Origin: an uncultured Arcobacter sp.
GTDB taxonomy: Bacteria > Campylobacterota > Campylobacteria > Campylobacterales > Arcobacteraceae
NCBI GenBank assembly: GCA_913054415.1
Contig: CAJXII010000006.1
Location: 1 to 27,220 of the forward strand
Reading direction: 5' to 3'
DNA: 27,220 nucleotides
Under the pieces are notes generated by a model that had not been told where the DNA came from, searched no databases, and saw nothing but the letters and a program-made list of their open reading frames with translations. The translations under genes and the position numbers were made by a program. Positions 1-8,304 of the stretch are shown one piece after another (the stretch's first letter is position 1; the number at the start of each line of letters is the position of its first letter).

Positions 1-82
1 TTTTAATAGTGCCAAATAGTATATTATCTATATATGCTAGTTTTTTTAGTGTGTTTGCTTCATATAATAATACTCTTTTTGA
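1..82 (-). pseudogene. Out-of-frame continuation of the NMT1/THI5-like sensor gene (partial)
   Basis: On the minus strand the frame offset by one base from the neighbouring 46-855 gene is open to the window edge and reads LLYEANTLKKLAYIDNILF, a plausible linker that normally follows an NMT1/THI5-like sensor domain in Campylobacterota sensory proteins. The main frame ends only 11 codons beyond this switch, with a non-family-like tail (EYYYMKQTH). The switch point is a run of five A (plus-strand T at 76-80); one extra A would join the two frames. This suggests a frameshifted or phase-variable gene, or a sequencing error. The output domain (kinase or GGDEF) would lie outside the window and is inferred only. 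Confidence 0.55.
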
Positions 83-855
83 TTTATGTTGTGTATTATA
101 TTTTTTTCTATTACTTTGATTGTTTCATCTATATGTGAAAAAGCATAATTCCAACCTTTTATTGTAGCTTTTTGAAAATTATCAACAACCACTGGATGAT
201 TTTTTGTAAATTTCTCAGATGTAAATAAAATATCATTATAAAAATCAAATCCATATTCTTTAGGATCAAAAATATTATATTTAATCCCAAGATCATCAAG
301 TTTATACAACTCATTAGACATATAAGCAGAAGATATATCAGTTTTACCCTCTACTAAATCTTCTATATGAAAATGTGGATCAATCCTCTTCATATCTGAT
401 AATTTAATATTTTTAGAATAAAGCATACTTAAAAGTGGAGCAGTTTTAATAGCATCTTTATCTATCATAATTTTTTTATTTTTAAAATCTTTGATTTGAT
501 TGATACCTGATGATTTGAGTGTAACCAAGATATGAGGAGATGATTGAAAAATAGCATTTAATAAAACCACTTTAGCCCCATTTGATCTATCAAGGACAAT
601 TTTAGGATATGCTACTCCAAATGTAGATTTACCTTTTTCTACATCTTTGGTAATATCAATACCTCTTTTGTATTCTTTTAATTGAACTTTTAAACCAACA
701 TCTTTATAAAAGCCTTTATATTTTGCCATATAAAATCCAGCAAACTCAAACTGATGTTTCCACAACAACTGAACAGATATATTTTGTAAATCTTTTGCAT
801 TTAATATACTAGAATAAAATAATAAACAAATCCAAACCAAATATCTTATTTTCAT
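46..855 (-). CDS. NMT1/THI5-like substrate-binding sensor domain protein (probably frameshifted)
   Basis: The 269-residue product starts with a signal peptide (hydrophobic residues about 5-20, cleavage near LNA) and continues as a periplasmic-binding-protein fold of the NMT1/THI5 family. Visible features are LLWKHQFEFAGFYMAKYKGFY near residue 30, FGVAYPKIVLDRSNG near 80, and GFDFYNDILFTSEKF near 202. In Campylobacterota this domain is commonly the periplasmic sensor part of kinases or diguanylate cyclases rather than a transport component, and no permease or ATPase gene lies beside it here. The frame ends abruptly after a five-A run, and another frame continues the protein, so the full gene is likely longer. 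The ATG at 855 has only a weak ribosome site. The ligand is unknown. The fold call is good; the signalling role is inferred. Confidence 0.7.
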   Translation of the reverse strand: MKIRYLVWICLLFYSSILNAKDLQNISVQLLWKHQFEFAGFYMAKYKGFYKDVGLKVQLKEYKRGIDITKDVEKGKSTFGVAYPKIVLDRSNGAKVVLLNAIFQSSPHILVTLKSSGINQIKDFKNKKIMIDKDAIKTAPLLSMLYSKNIKLSDMKRIDPHFHIEDLVEGKTDISSAYMSNELYKLDDLGIKYNIFDPKEYGFDFYNDILFTSEKFTKNHPVVVDNFQKATIKGWNYAFSHIDETIKVIEKNIIHNINQKEYYYMKQTH

Positions 856-872
856 ATTTTAATTATCCTACA

Positions 873-2615
873 TTATTTATGATATTTATTATATCTATTT
901 GTAGCTAAATTTTTAGCAGTTACAATATCTTTTTGTTTTTGTTTTTTTATAGGATCTTTTTCTACAAACACAGGCTTTCTTGTCCAAGGATCAAGTTCGG
1001 TATAATACATCAATGTAGAGTAAGTAGAAGGTGTAGGTATAAAAACTTGCACCTGTTCTGGATTTAATTTTAACTCTTTGTTTGTAAACTCTTTTAAACT
1101 TTGCATATCTTGCATATTGCTTCCTGGATGAGCTGCTATTAGATAATATGTCAAAAATTGCTTTTTACCAGATTTTTTATTGAGATTATCAAAATCTGAT
1201 TTAAACTTCAAAAGTGTTTTTTTATCAGGTTTGCCCATAAGTCTTAATATTTTGTCTTCTGTATGCTCTGGTGCTACTTTCATCTGACCTGATATATGAT
1301 GATCTACTAATGTTTTAAGATACTGTTGCCCATATTTTTTATCTTCATTTATCAAATCATATCTAATACCACTATTTACAAAAGCTTTTTTAATATGTGG
1401 CATTTTTCTTATTTTGCTTAAAAGTTCCAACTGCTCACTATGGTCAGGTTTTAACACAGGACAAACTGTCATACTTGTGCAAGATATATCTGCACAAACA
1501 CCTTTTTTTAGTTTTCTTCCACACTCAAAACCATACATATTAGCAGTAGCTCCACCCACATCATTTATAATACCTTTGAAATTTTTATGTTTTTTAAAAT
1601 TATCAATTTCATTAACAATAGATTTTTGAGATCTACTTCTTATGGTTCTTCCTTGATGGACTGAAATTGCACAAAAGTTACACTCACCATAACATCCATG
1701 ATGTGTAGTTACAGAAAATTGTATAGTTTGCAAAGCTTTTACTTCACCTTGTTTTTTATAATACGGATGAACATCTCTTTCATATTTTAGATCATAAACT
1801 TTATCTATCTCTTCCTCTTTCATATAATCTTGTGGGGGATTTTGAATAAGATATCTACTATCGTGAAGCTGATATAAACCTTTTGATGTCATAGGTTCGT
1901 TGTTGTGATAAAACAGATGAAACATATTGATAAATTTGAGTTTATCATTTTTACACTCTTCAAAAGTTGGTAGCTCTATATACCCTGCTCTTGGTTCTTT
2001 AGAGATATAACATATCCCTTGTATATCTGCCAAAGCATTGTTTGTCATTATCTCTTTTTTATCTTTTTCTATCGCTTTTGTTAGTTGAACAATAGTTTTT
2101 TCTGCCATACCATATACTAATATATCAGCTTTACTATCAAATAAAATAGATTTTCTAATCTTATTTGACCAAAAATCATAATGCACCACTCTTCTTAAAC
2201 TTGCTTCAATCCCACCTATTACAATTGGCACAGTATTTTTAAAATATCTTCTTACAAGATTTGTATATACCATAATAGCACGGTCAGGGCGACGATTATT
2301 TATCCCACCTGGTGTAAAATCATCTTTTTTTCTAAATTTTTTAGTAGCAGTATAGTTTGCCACCATACTATCAACCAAACCAGCACCAATACCCCAATAC
2401 AACTTAGGCTCACCTAATCTTGTAATATCATTATCGCTATTAATATCAGGTTGTGAAATAATACCAACCTTATAGCCTCTGTCTAAAAGGATTTGACCAA
2501 TTATAGCTATACCACTATATGGAGTATCTATATATGTATCTCCACTTATTAGGATAATATCTAACTGATCCCAGCCTAGATTATCGCACTCTTTTTTTGT
2601 TGTTGGGATGAACAT
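873..2615 (-). CDS. ygiQ: YgiQ-family radical SAM protein (UPF0313)
   Basis: This 580-residue protein has the YgiQ layout. The N-terminal part carries MFIPTTKKECDNLGWDQLD, and a cobalamin-binding-like half includes DTYIDTPYSGIAIIG (27-41) and IGGIEASLRRVVHYDFWS (133-150). The radical SAM cluster motif is CxxxCxxC: C308, C312 and C315 in HHGCYGECNFC. The C-terminal part has KVAPEHTED and FIPTPSTYSTLMYYT. The length is close to the usual family size. The biochemical reaction of the family is not well established; a 4Fe-4S-dependent radical reaction is implied. The ATG at 2615 has a good AAGGAAA site. The first 35 bases overlap the end of the upstream ZnuA-like gene, suggesting translational coupling. 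Confidence 0.93.
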   Translation of the reverse strand: MFIPTTKKECDNLGWDQLDIILISGDTYIDTPYSGIAIIGQILLDRGYKVGIISQPDINSDNDITRLGEPKLYWGIGAGLVDSMVANYTATKKFRKKDDFTPGGINNRRPDRAIMVYTNLVRRYFKNTVPIVIGGIEASLRRVVHYDFWSNKIRKSILFDSKADILVYGMAEKTIVQLTKAIEKDKKEIMTNNALADIQGICYISKEPRAGYIELPTFEECKNDKLKFINMFHLFYHNNEPMTSKGLYQLHDSRYLIQNPPQDYMKEEEIDKVYDLKYERDVHPYYKKQGEVKALQTIQFSVTTHHGCYGECNFCAISVHQGRTIRSRSQKSIVNEIDNFKKHKNFKGIINDVGGATANMYGFECGRKLKKGVCADISCTSMTVCPVLKPDHSEQLELLSKIRKMPHIKKAFVNSGIRYDLINEDKKYGQQYLKTLVDHHISGQMKVAPEHTEDKILRLMGKPDKKTLLKFKSDFDNLNKKSGKKQFLTYYLIAAHPGSNMQDMQSLKEFTNKELKLNPEQVQVFIPTPSTYSTLMYYTELDPWTRKPVFVEKDPIKKQKQKDIVTAKNLATNRYNKYHK

Positions 2616-3420
2616 TATTTTCCTTTTGTGTTGTTTGTAATGATTTAGCTAGGGTAAAAACAATATATTCCCAATCAGAATCGATTACTGAAAGTTTTAC
2701 TATTTTATATTTTAAATCTTTTTTTAGATGCTTTACAAGTGATTTAGGAAAATAGTTTGTAGGAATAAAAGCTATTTTTGTATTTTCTCGCTCTATTTGG
2801 TTTATAACATCTATAGCAGTTTTATCGGTATAAGATAAAAGATCTACAGTTTGAACAATATTTTTTAATTTATATCGTTTTGCAAAATAGTAATATGAAC
2901 GGTTAAAACTAATAAATATTTTACTATGTGTATGTTGCATATAAACTCTGATTTGATAATCTATACTTGCTATATGATTAAAAGCTTTAAGATAATTTTT
3001 TTTATAAAACTCTTCATTTTTAGGATCATATTGTGCCATAAATTTATATATATTTTTTAACTGTTTTTGTGCATTAATAGGATCTAGCCAAGTATTTATA
3101 TAATCTTCATCTAGTGTAATATTGTGATTAAAATCATATATTTTAATATTTGGATTTTTAGATTTGATATTTTTAAGCCAATTTTCTTCATCCCACAACC
3201 CAATCTTAAAATATATAACTGCTGTCTCGCTAGTTATATATGCTAAAGTAGATGGAATATATTTATATCCATAAGGTTCTTCAACCACAAGTGGTTGGAT
3301 ATCAAATTTATCTTGGACAATCTGTTTGACAAAATATTTTTCAACTGGTAAAGATACCATAATAGTATCTTTTGAAAAGCAAAATGAGAGCCATAAAAAT
3401 ATAAATAATATAGCTCTCAT
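2581..3420 (-). CDS. ZnuA/TroA-like periplasmic binding protein lacking metal ligands
   Basis: The 279-residue product has a short signal peptide (residues 1-16) and a cluster A-I metal-binding-protein fold (ZnuA/TroA type). The long backbone helix is visible around residues 120-160, and the motif FISFNRSYYYFAKRYKL (168-184) corresponds to the usual H-x-A-F-x-Y-x-x-x-x-Y-G-L. Ligand positions look substituted: GYKY (51-54) where a His normally occurs, DPINA (113-117) instead of DPHxW, Asn173 instead of His, and PTNYFPKS instead of an acidic fourth ligand region. It may therefore bind something else or be a non-transport scaffold. It has no ABC permease or ATPase neighbour. Its end overlaps ygiQ, and it lies 7 bases after aspS. 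Confidence 0.7.
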   Translation of the reverse strand: MRAILFIFLWLSFCFSKDTIMVSLPVEKYFVKQIVQDKFDIQPLVVEEPYGYKYIPSTLAYITSETAVIYFKIGLWDEENWLKNIKSKNPNIKIYDFNHNITLDEDYINTWLDPINAQKQLKNIYKFMAQYDPKNEEFYKKNYLKAFNHIASIDYQIRVYMQHTHSKIFISFNRSYYYFAKRYKLKNIVQTVDLLSYTDKTAIDVINQIERENTKIAFIPTNYFPKSLVKHLKKDLKYKIVKLSVIDSDWEYIVFTLAKSLQTTQKENNVHPNNKKRVR

Positions 3421-3427
3421 AGTAAGA

Positions 3428-5197
3428 TTAAATCTCTGTTTTTCTGATTCTTAAACTTAACTCTTTTAGTTGTTCATTATCTACAACACTTGGAGCTGAT
3501 GTAAGAAGACATTGAGCTCTTTGAGTTTTAGGGAATGCTATAACATCTCTAATAGAATCTGTTTTTGCAAGTAACATTATCAATCTATCAAGTCCCATAG
3601 CAAAACCACCATGTGGAGGAGCACCAAACTCTAAAGCATTTAGTAAGAAATCAAATTTATCTTTTGCTTCTTCATCACTTATTCCCATAAGTTCAAATAC
3701 TTTTGATTGTATCTCTTGTTTGTGTATCCTTATACTTCCACCACCTAGTTCTGTTCCATTTAGAACTATATCGTAAGCAATAGATTCTATACTTTCTAAA
3801 TCTTCAATATTATTCAAATCACATTTTTCTAAGTTTGGCATAGTAAATGGATGATGAAGTGCTTTTGTTTTACCATCTTCAGTTTCAAACATAGGAAAAT
3901 CAACAACCCATACAAATTCAAATCTATCTTTAGGGATCAAATTCATCTGATTTGCCAACTCAATTCTAAGTCTTCCCATATAATCCCATACAAGTTTTTT
4001 CTCTCCAGCTCCGAAGAAAATCACATCTCCAACTTCAAGCTCACATCTTGTTACTAACTCTTCTAATTTTTCAGGAGTGTTTTCAAAAAATTTATTAAGT
4101 GGTCCTTTTAAACCATCCTCTTTCATTTGGAAATATCCAAGTCCACTTGCTCCAAATTTTCTTACAAATGTTTCAAAACCTTTCATCTGTCTTTTAGAGA
4201 AGATATTATCGCCATTTGGAACTTTTAGTGCTTTAATTCTATTTTTCTTTTTATCTTTTGCAATATTTGAAAAAATATCAAGTGTGCAGACTTCAAATAT
4301 ATCACTAACTTCTGTCATTTTAAGATCATATCTTAAATCTGGTTTATCACTTCCATAAAGTTCCATAGCTTCATTGTAAGTGATTCTAGGAAAACTTGAA
4401 GGAATATCGTGTCCCACTTTTGTAAATACATCATAGATAACTTTCTCAGCTACTTTTATCACATCTTCTTGATTACAAAAAGACATCTCAACATCTATTT
4501 GAGTAAATTCTGGTTGTCTATCTGCTCTTAAATCTTCATCTCTAAAACATTTTGCTATTTGGTAATATTTATCAAATCCACTTACCATAAGAAGTTGTTT
4601 AAAAAGTTGTGGAGATTGAGGAAGTGCATAAAACTCTCCACCATGAACTCTTGAAGGCACTAGATAATCTCTAGCACCCTCTGGAGTTGATTTTGTAAGT
4701 ATTGGAGTTTCAACATCTAAAAATCCTAACTCATCAAGTGTATTTCGCACTGTAATAGTTACTTTACTTCTTAGATTGAAAATATCAAAAGATTTTTTAC
4801 TTCTTAGTTCTAAAAATCTATTTCGTAACTTGATCTCTTCATTTACTTTTTCATCATTTATATCAAAAGGCATAGGCTTACTTTTGTTTTCTATAATCAA
4901 CTCATCTAAAACTATCTCAATTTTACCTGTTTTTAGTTTTGGATTTTCAAGCCCTTCACCTCTTGCTCTAACTTTACCAGATGCTATTAAAACATATTCA
5001 TCTCTAACACTTTCTGCTGTGTGCCAAGCCTCTTTATTATCTTCTGGATCACAAACAAGTTGAACTAAACCACCTTTATCTCTTAAATCTATAAAAATCA
5101 ATCCACCATGATCTCTACGACTATTTACCCAACCTACAACCTTTACTGTTTGACCTATTAACTCTTCTGTTACTTCTGTGCAATAATGTGTTCTCAA
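3428..5197 (-). CDS. aspS: Aspartyl-tRNA synthetase
   Basis: This class II synthetase charges tRNA with aspartate. An N-terminal OB-fold (VVGWVNSRRDHGGLIFIDLRD) binds the anticodon, motif 2 is FRDEDLRADRQPEFTQIDVE, motif 3 is near GLDRLIMLLAKTDSIRDVIAFPK, and a GAD insertion domain sits between them, giving the usual bacterial length of about 590. I place the start at TTG 5197, giving MRTHYCTE as in homologues, because a GGAG site (5204-5207) sits just upstream; a TTG at 5209 would add four residues and leave that site inside the gene. Related Campylobacterota enzymes are often non-discriminating and work with GatCAB, but this cannot be seen here. A strong -10 lies upstream at 5230-5235. Confidence 0.95.
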   Translation of the reverse strand: MRTHYCTEVTEELIGQTVKVVGWVNSRRDHGGLIFIDLRDKGGLVQLVCDPEDNKEAWHTAESVRDEYVLIASGKVRARGEGLENPKLKTGKIEIVLDELIIENKSKPMPFDINDEKVNEEIKLRNRFLELRSKKSFDIFNLRSKVTITVRNTLDELGFLDVETPILTKSTPEGARDYLVPSRVHGGEFYALPQSPQLFKQLLMVSGFDKYYQIAKCFRDEDLRADRQPEFTQIDVEMSFCNQEDVIKVAEKVIYDVFTKVGHDIPSSFPRITYNEAMELYGSDKPDLRYDLKMTEVSDIFEVCTLDIFSNIAKDKKKNRIKALKVPNGDNIFSKRQMKGFETFVRKFGASGLGYFQMKEDGLKGPLNKFFENTPEKLEELVTRCELEVGDVIFFGAGEKKLVWDYMGRLRIELANQMNLIPKDRFEFVWVVDFPMFETEDGKTKALHHPFTMPNLEKCDLNNIEDLESIESIAYDIVLNGTELGGGSIRIHKQEIQSKVFELMGISDEEAKDKFDFLLNALEFGAPPHGGFAMGLDRLIMLLAKTDSIRDVIAFPKTQRAQCLLTSAPSVVDNEQLKELSLRIRKTEI

Positions 5198-5229
5198 TAT
5201 TTTCTCCAACTTTATATTATATTTCCGCG

Positions 5230-5247
5230 ATTATATCAAAAAAAAGC
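5230..5247 (-). promoter_or_regulatory. aspS promoter
   Basis: On the minus strand a T-run precedes GATATAATCGC, with the -10 hexamer TATAAT at 5230-5235, about 33-38 bases before the aspS start. A T-rich tract in place of a clear -35 box is typical of the Campylobacterota vegetative sigma factor. Confidence 0.55.
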
Positions 5248-5252
5248 TTATA

Positions 5253-6374
5253 TTAGTAATCTTTTTTCTTCCTCATTCTTGATAACTCTCTTTGAACCGA
5301 TATATTTATCTTATCATCAGGCTCAAAATCTATAGCATAATTTCGTTTATCATAATCTATACTATTTAAAATAATCTTCACTGCTTCAAGTCTTGCTTTA
5401 TGTTTATCATTACTTCTTACTATATTCCAAGGTGCTGATCTTGAGTGTGTTCTTCTTAACATCTCATATTTTTTCTCACTAAACTCATCCCATAAATCTT
5501 GAGCTTGAAGATCAACTTCACTTAGCTTCCATTGTCTTAAAGGATCTGTCATTCTTCTTTCAAATCTTTTTTGTTGCTCATCTTTACTTACACTAAAATA
5601 TAGTTTTACCAAAATAATATCTTGCCTAACCAAATCATGTTCAAAATTTACAACATCTTCCATAAATATCTCATACTCTCTATCTGTGCAAAATCCAAAT
5701 ACAGGCTCAACCATAGCACGGTTATACCAACTTCTATCAAAAAGCACAACCTCACCACCTGTTGGAAAATGCTCAATATATTTTTGGAAAAACCATTGTG
5801 TTCGTTGCGTATGTGTTGGTTTTCCAAGAGCTACTACTCTATAGTGTCTGCTATTCATATATCTAGTGATCCGTCTAATTGCTCCACCCTTACCACTTGC
5901 ATCTCTTCCTTCAAAAAGGATAATCATCTTTTTATTTGTTTTCTCAAGATATTTTTGCATTTTGATAAGTTCTATTTGGTATTGTTTCATCTCTTCATTA
6001 TCGTAGATTTTTTGAATACCCTCTTGTAGAGTTATAGGATTAATACTTTTATAATCCCCTAACAAATCTTTCATAAACTTATTTTCTTTCTCTAACTCTT
6101 TACAATCTAATGATACTTTTACCTCTTTTTTCTTTTGCTTTGTTTCAAAAGATGGTTGAAAATTTTTAGATACGATAGATTTTTTATAACTCATAAGTAA
6201 TCTATTTGCTTTCTCATCATCTAAATTATCTGCTTTTGTAAATCCTAAAACTTTAACATATCTTTTTTTATTGACTTGAAATCTTGCTATATATTTACTA
6301 CCAAAAGTTGGGTGATCATCTTTTGATATAAATAAACCTCTATATTTAGTTGTCTTAAAATCTTTTAAATTCAT
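5253..6374 (-). CDS. ppk2: Polyphosphate kinase 2 with an integrase-arm-like N-terminal domain
   Basis: Residues about 130-360 form a PPK2 kinase, which transfers phosphate between polyphosphate and nucleotides. Walker A is GRDASGKGG (156-164), the Walker B/lid region is LFDRSWYNRAMVEPVFGF (211-228), and KLYFSVSKDEQQKRFERR follows. Residues 1-70 are unusual: TTKYRGLFI, GSKYIARFQVNKKRYVKVLG and TKADNLDDEKANRLL resemble the N-terminal arm-DNA-binding domain of phage-type tyrosine recombinases. Residues 70-130 look like a charged linker. The gene starts directly after the stop of the upstream ppk2, so the two are co-transcribed and probably arose by duplication. One-domain size suggests class I PPK2, but class and direction of reaction are inferred. 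The kinase call is firm; the N-terminal domain call is tentative. Confidence 0.88.
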   Translation of the reverse strand: MNLKDFKTTKYRGLFISKDDHPTFGSKYIARFQVNKKRYVKVLGFTKADNLDDEKANRLLMSYKKSIVSKNFQPSFETKQKKKEVKVSLDCKELEKENKFMKDLLGDYKSINPITLQEGIQKIYDNEEMKQYQIELIKMQKYLEKTNKKMIILFEGRDASGKGGAIRRITRYMNSRHYRVVALGKPTHTQRTQWFFQKYIEHFPTGGEVVLFDRSWYNRAMVEPVFGFCTDREYEIFMEDVVNFEHDLVRQDIILVKLYFSVSKDEQQKRFERRMTDPLRQWKLSEVDLQAQDLWDEFSEKKYEMLRRTHSRSAPWNIVRSNDKHKARLEAVKIILNSIDYDKRNYAIDFEPDDKINISVQRELSRMRKKKDY

Positions 6375-7301
6375 CTATAAAACTTTCGCAAATGTATTTT
6401 CTTGTTCCATTAACTCTATCTCATGAGATCCTGAAATCACAATATCATTATCTATTTTAAGCTCATCTTTTGGAGTTTGATTTGGATAATCTATATTTAA
6501 AAGCATATGTTTGATACAATTTAATCTAGCTTTTTTCTTATTGTCACTTCTTACAATAGTCCATGGTGCTGTATCTGTATTTGAAGCCATAAGCATAGAA
6601 AATTTTGCTATAGTATATTTATCCCATAAGTCTTGAGATTGTTTATCTACAGGAGATAATTTATATTGTTTTAATGGATCAGTTTCCCTTTTTTTAAATC
6701 TTCTATTTTGTTCATCTTTTGACACTGAAAAATAAAATTTAAAAAGGATAATCCCAGATTTGACAAGCATATCTTCAAATTGTGGAACTTCTCTTAAAAA
6801 TTCATGATGCTCCTCTGATGAACAAAAGCCCATAACAGGCTCAACACCACCACGATTATACCAGCTTCTATCAAATAGCACAATCTCACCAGCACTAGGT
6901 AGATGTTGTGTATATCTTTGAAAATACCATTGAGTTCTCTCTTGATCACTTGGTTTTTCAAGAGCAACAACTCTAGCACCCCTTGGATTTAGATGTTCTG
7001 TAATTCTTTTAATAGTTCCACCTTTTCCAGCAGCATCACGACCTTCAAATATCATCAAAACTTTTAAGCCCTTATCTTTGATATGATTTTGAAGTTTTAA
7101 TAACTCAATTTGAAGTAAAGTAAGCTCTTTTTCATATTCTAATGTCTCTTTCTTAACCCAAATACGAACTTTGTTACCTTTCTCTTTTAGTTTTTTTCTT
7201 TTTCTTGTATAGTTCTTTGTTTTATGCTTATCATCTTTGTGAGTATCTATCTCTTCTTCATTTTTAAATGCTTCATTTATAACTTTTCTATCGTGACTCA
7301 T
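6375..7301 (-). CDS. ppk2: Polyphosphate kinase 2
   Basis: The 308-residue PPK2 carries Walker A GRDAAGKGG (87-95), the motif LFDRSWYNRGGVEPVMGF (142-159), FKFYFSVSKDEQNRRFKKR, and DLWDKYTIAKFSML. The N-terminal 50 residues are very basic (KNYTRKRKKLKEKGNK), a common PPK2 feature. It would use cytoplasmic polyphosphate to phosphorylate ADP or GDP, or the reverse. The following gene is a second PPK2 with no gap between stop and start. A GGGA-containing site (AAAGGGAAA) precedes ATG 7301, and -10-like boxes lie upstream at 7316-7336. The pairing of two paralogues may allow hetero-oligomers or different nucleotide preferences; this is inference. Confidence 0.92.
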   Translation of the reverse strand: MSHDRKVINEAFKNEEEIDTHKDDKHKTKNYTRKRKKLKEKGNKVRIWVKKETLEYEKELTLLQIELLKLQNHIKDKGLKVLMIFEGRDAAGKGGTIKRITEHLNPRGARVVALEKPSDQERTQWYFQRYTQHLPSAGEIVLFDRSWYNRGGVEPVMGFCSSEEHHEFLREVPQFEDMLVKSGIILFKFYFSVSKDEQNRRFKKRETDPLKQYKLSPVDKQSQDLWDKYTIAKFSMLMASNTDTAPWTIVRSDNKKKARLNCIKHMLLNIDYPNQTPKDELKIDNDIVISGSHEIELMEQENTFAKVL

Positions 7302-7315
7302 TAGTTTCCCTTTGC

Positions 7316-7336
7316 AGTATAATTGGCACGGTTATA
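7316..7336 (-). promoter_or_regulatory. Candidate promoter for the ppk2 pair
   Basis: Two -10-like boxes are read on the minus strand: TATAAC (7331-7336, within TGATATAACCG) and TATACT (7316-7321). They lie in the 46-base gap between the ureohydrolase gene and the first ppk2, so the ppk2 pair may have its own promoter. No clear -35 is seen, as usual in the group. Confidence 0.4.
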
Positions 7337-7347
7337 TCATAAAATAG

Positions 7348-8196
7348 CTAAAAAACTGATAAAATCAATTCTCTTAAGACTTTAGAAGCAACAGCAGTAG
7401 AAACTCCACTTTGATCATATTTTGGTGATAATTCAACTATATCACAACCAACTACATTTTTAAGTTTTTGCATTTTATAGATAGATTTTAGAAGTTGATT
7501 AAAACTTATTCCACCTGGTTCTGGTGTGCCTGTGCCACAAAATATTGATGGATCTAAAACATCAAGATCTATTGTGATATATACAGGATCATCTGAAATT
7601 TTTTCTATTGCTTTTGATAATGTTTTTGCACTATATTTTTCAAGATAAGTATGCTCTTTTGCCCATAAAAATTCACTTTTTAGACCACTTCTTATATAAA
7701 ATTGATAAATACTGTTATCACCTAATAGATCATAAACTCTTCTCAAAACTGTAGCATGACTTAGTTTTTGATCGATATATTTATCTCTTAGATCTGTATG
7801 AGCATCAAAATGGATAACCTTTAGATTGGGATATTTTTTTACTAATGATTGTATTGAGCCTAAAGTTACAAGATGTTCTCCACCTATCATAATTGGTTTT
7901 TTATTGTTATTAATTATTTTTGTAGTTAATTTTCTAATCTTTTTAAGGGTTTGCTTTGTATTTCCAAAAGGTATATCTATATCTCCATAATCATAAATAT
8001 TTAACTCTTGAAGATCTTTATCTAGCTTTGGACTGTAACTCTCTATTGCCCAACTATCTTCTCTGATACAATTTGGTGCAAATCTAGCACCTGGCTTAAA
8101 AGATGTTGTTCCATCAAAAGGTGCTCCAAACAATACTATATCACTATTTTTAAAATTTGAATCACAACCTATAAATGTAAAATTATTTTTTTTCAT
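7348..8196 (-). CDS. speB: Agmatinase / ureohydrolase family enzyme
   Basis: This Mn-dependent ureohydrolase most likely converts agmatine to putrescine and urea. The metal ligands are visible: GGEH (His108), HFDAHTDLRD (Asp131, His133, Asp135) and ITIDLDVLDPS (Asp210, Asp212). Substrate-loop features GTGTPEPGG and the C-terminal DIVELSPKYDQSG are also present. At 282 residues it matches the agmatinase size. Arginase, guanidinobutyrase or formimidoglutamase activity cannot be excluded from sequence, since these families share all the ligands. The gene is divergent from the TRAP operon across a 108-base gap, and in line with the ppk2 genes. Confidence 0.82.
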   Translation of the reverse strand: MKKNNFTFIGCDSNFKNSDIVLFGAPFDGTTSFKPGARFAPNCIREDSWAIESYSPKLDKDLQELNIYDYGDIDIPFGNTKQTLKKIRKLTTKIINNNKKPIMIGGEHLVTLGSIQSLVKKYPNLKVIHFDAHTDLRDKYIDQKLSHATVLRRVYDLLGDNSIYQFYIRSGLKSEFLWAKEHTYLEKYSAKTLSKAIEKISDDPVYITIDLDVLDPSIFCGTGTPEPGGISFNQLLKSIYKMQKLKNVVGCDIVELSPKYDQSGVSTAVASKVLRELILSVF

Positions 8197-8269
8197 ACTA
8201 TACCCACTATAAAACTAAAATTTTTAATTATTATATCTAATTTAGATAAATATTTAAGTTAAATTTATT

Positions 8270-8298
8270 TATAATGGAGTGTTACAAAACAAAAGGAG
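8270..8298 (+). promoter_or_regulatory. Promoter and ribosome site of the TRAP operon
   Basis: The 108-base gap between speB and the TRAP genes is divergent. A TATAAT -10 lies at 8270-8275, and a strong AAAAGGAG ribosome site at 8291-8298 sits 6 bases before ATG 8305. No convincing -35 is seen; the upstream sequence is a run of A and T. The minus-strand speB promoter must lie in the same gap but is not clear. Confidence 0.5.
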
Positions 8299-8304
8299 AA
8301 ATAT

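Noticed and set aside
1414..1629. Plus-strand ORF inside ygiQ
   Set aside because: Shadow of the ygiQ frame with low-complexity product and no ribosome site.
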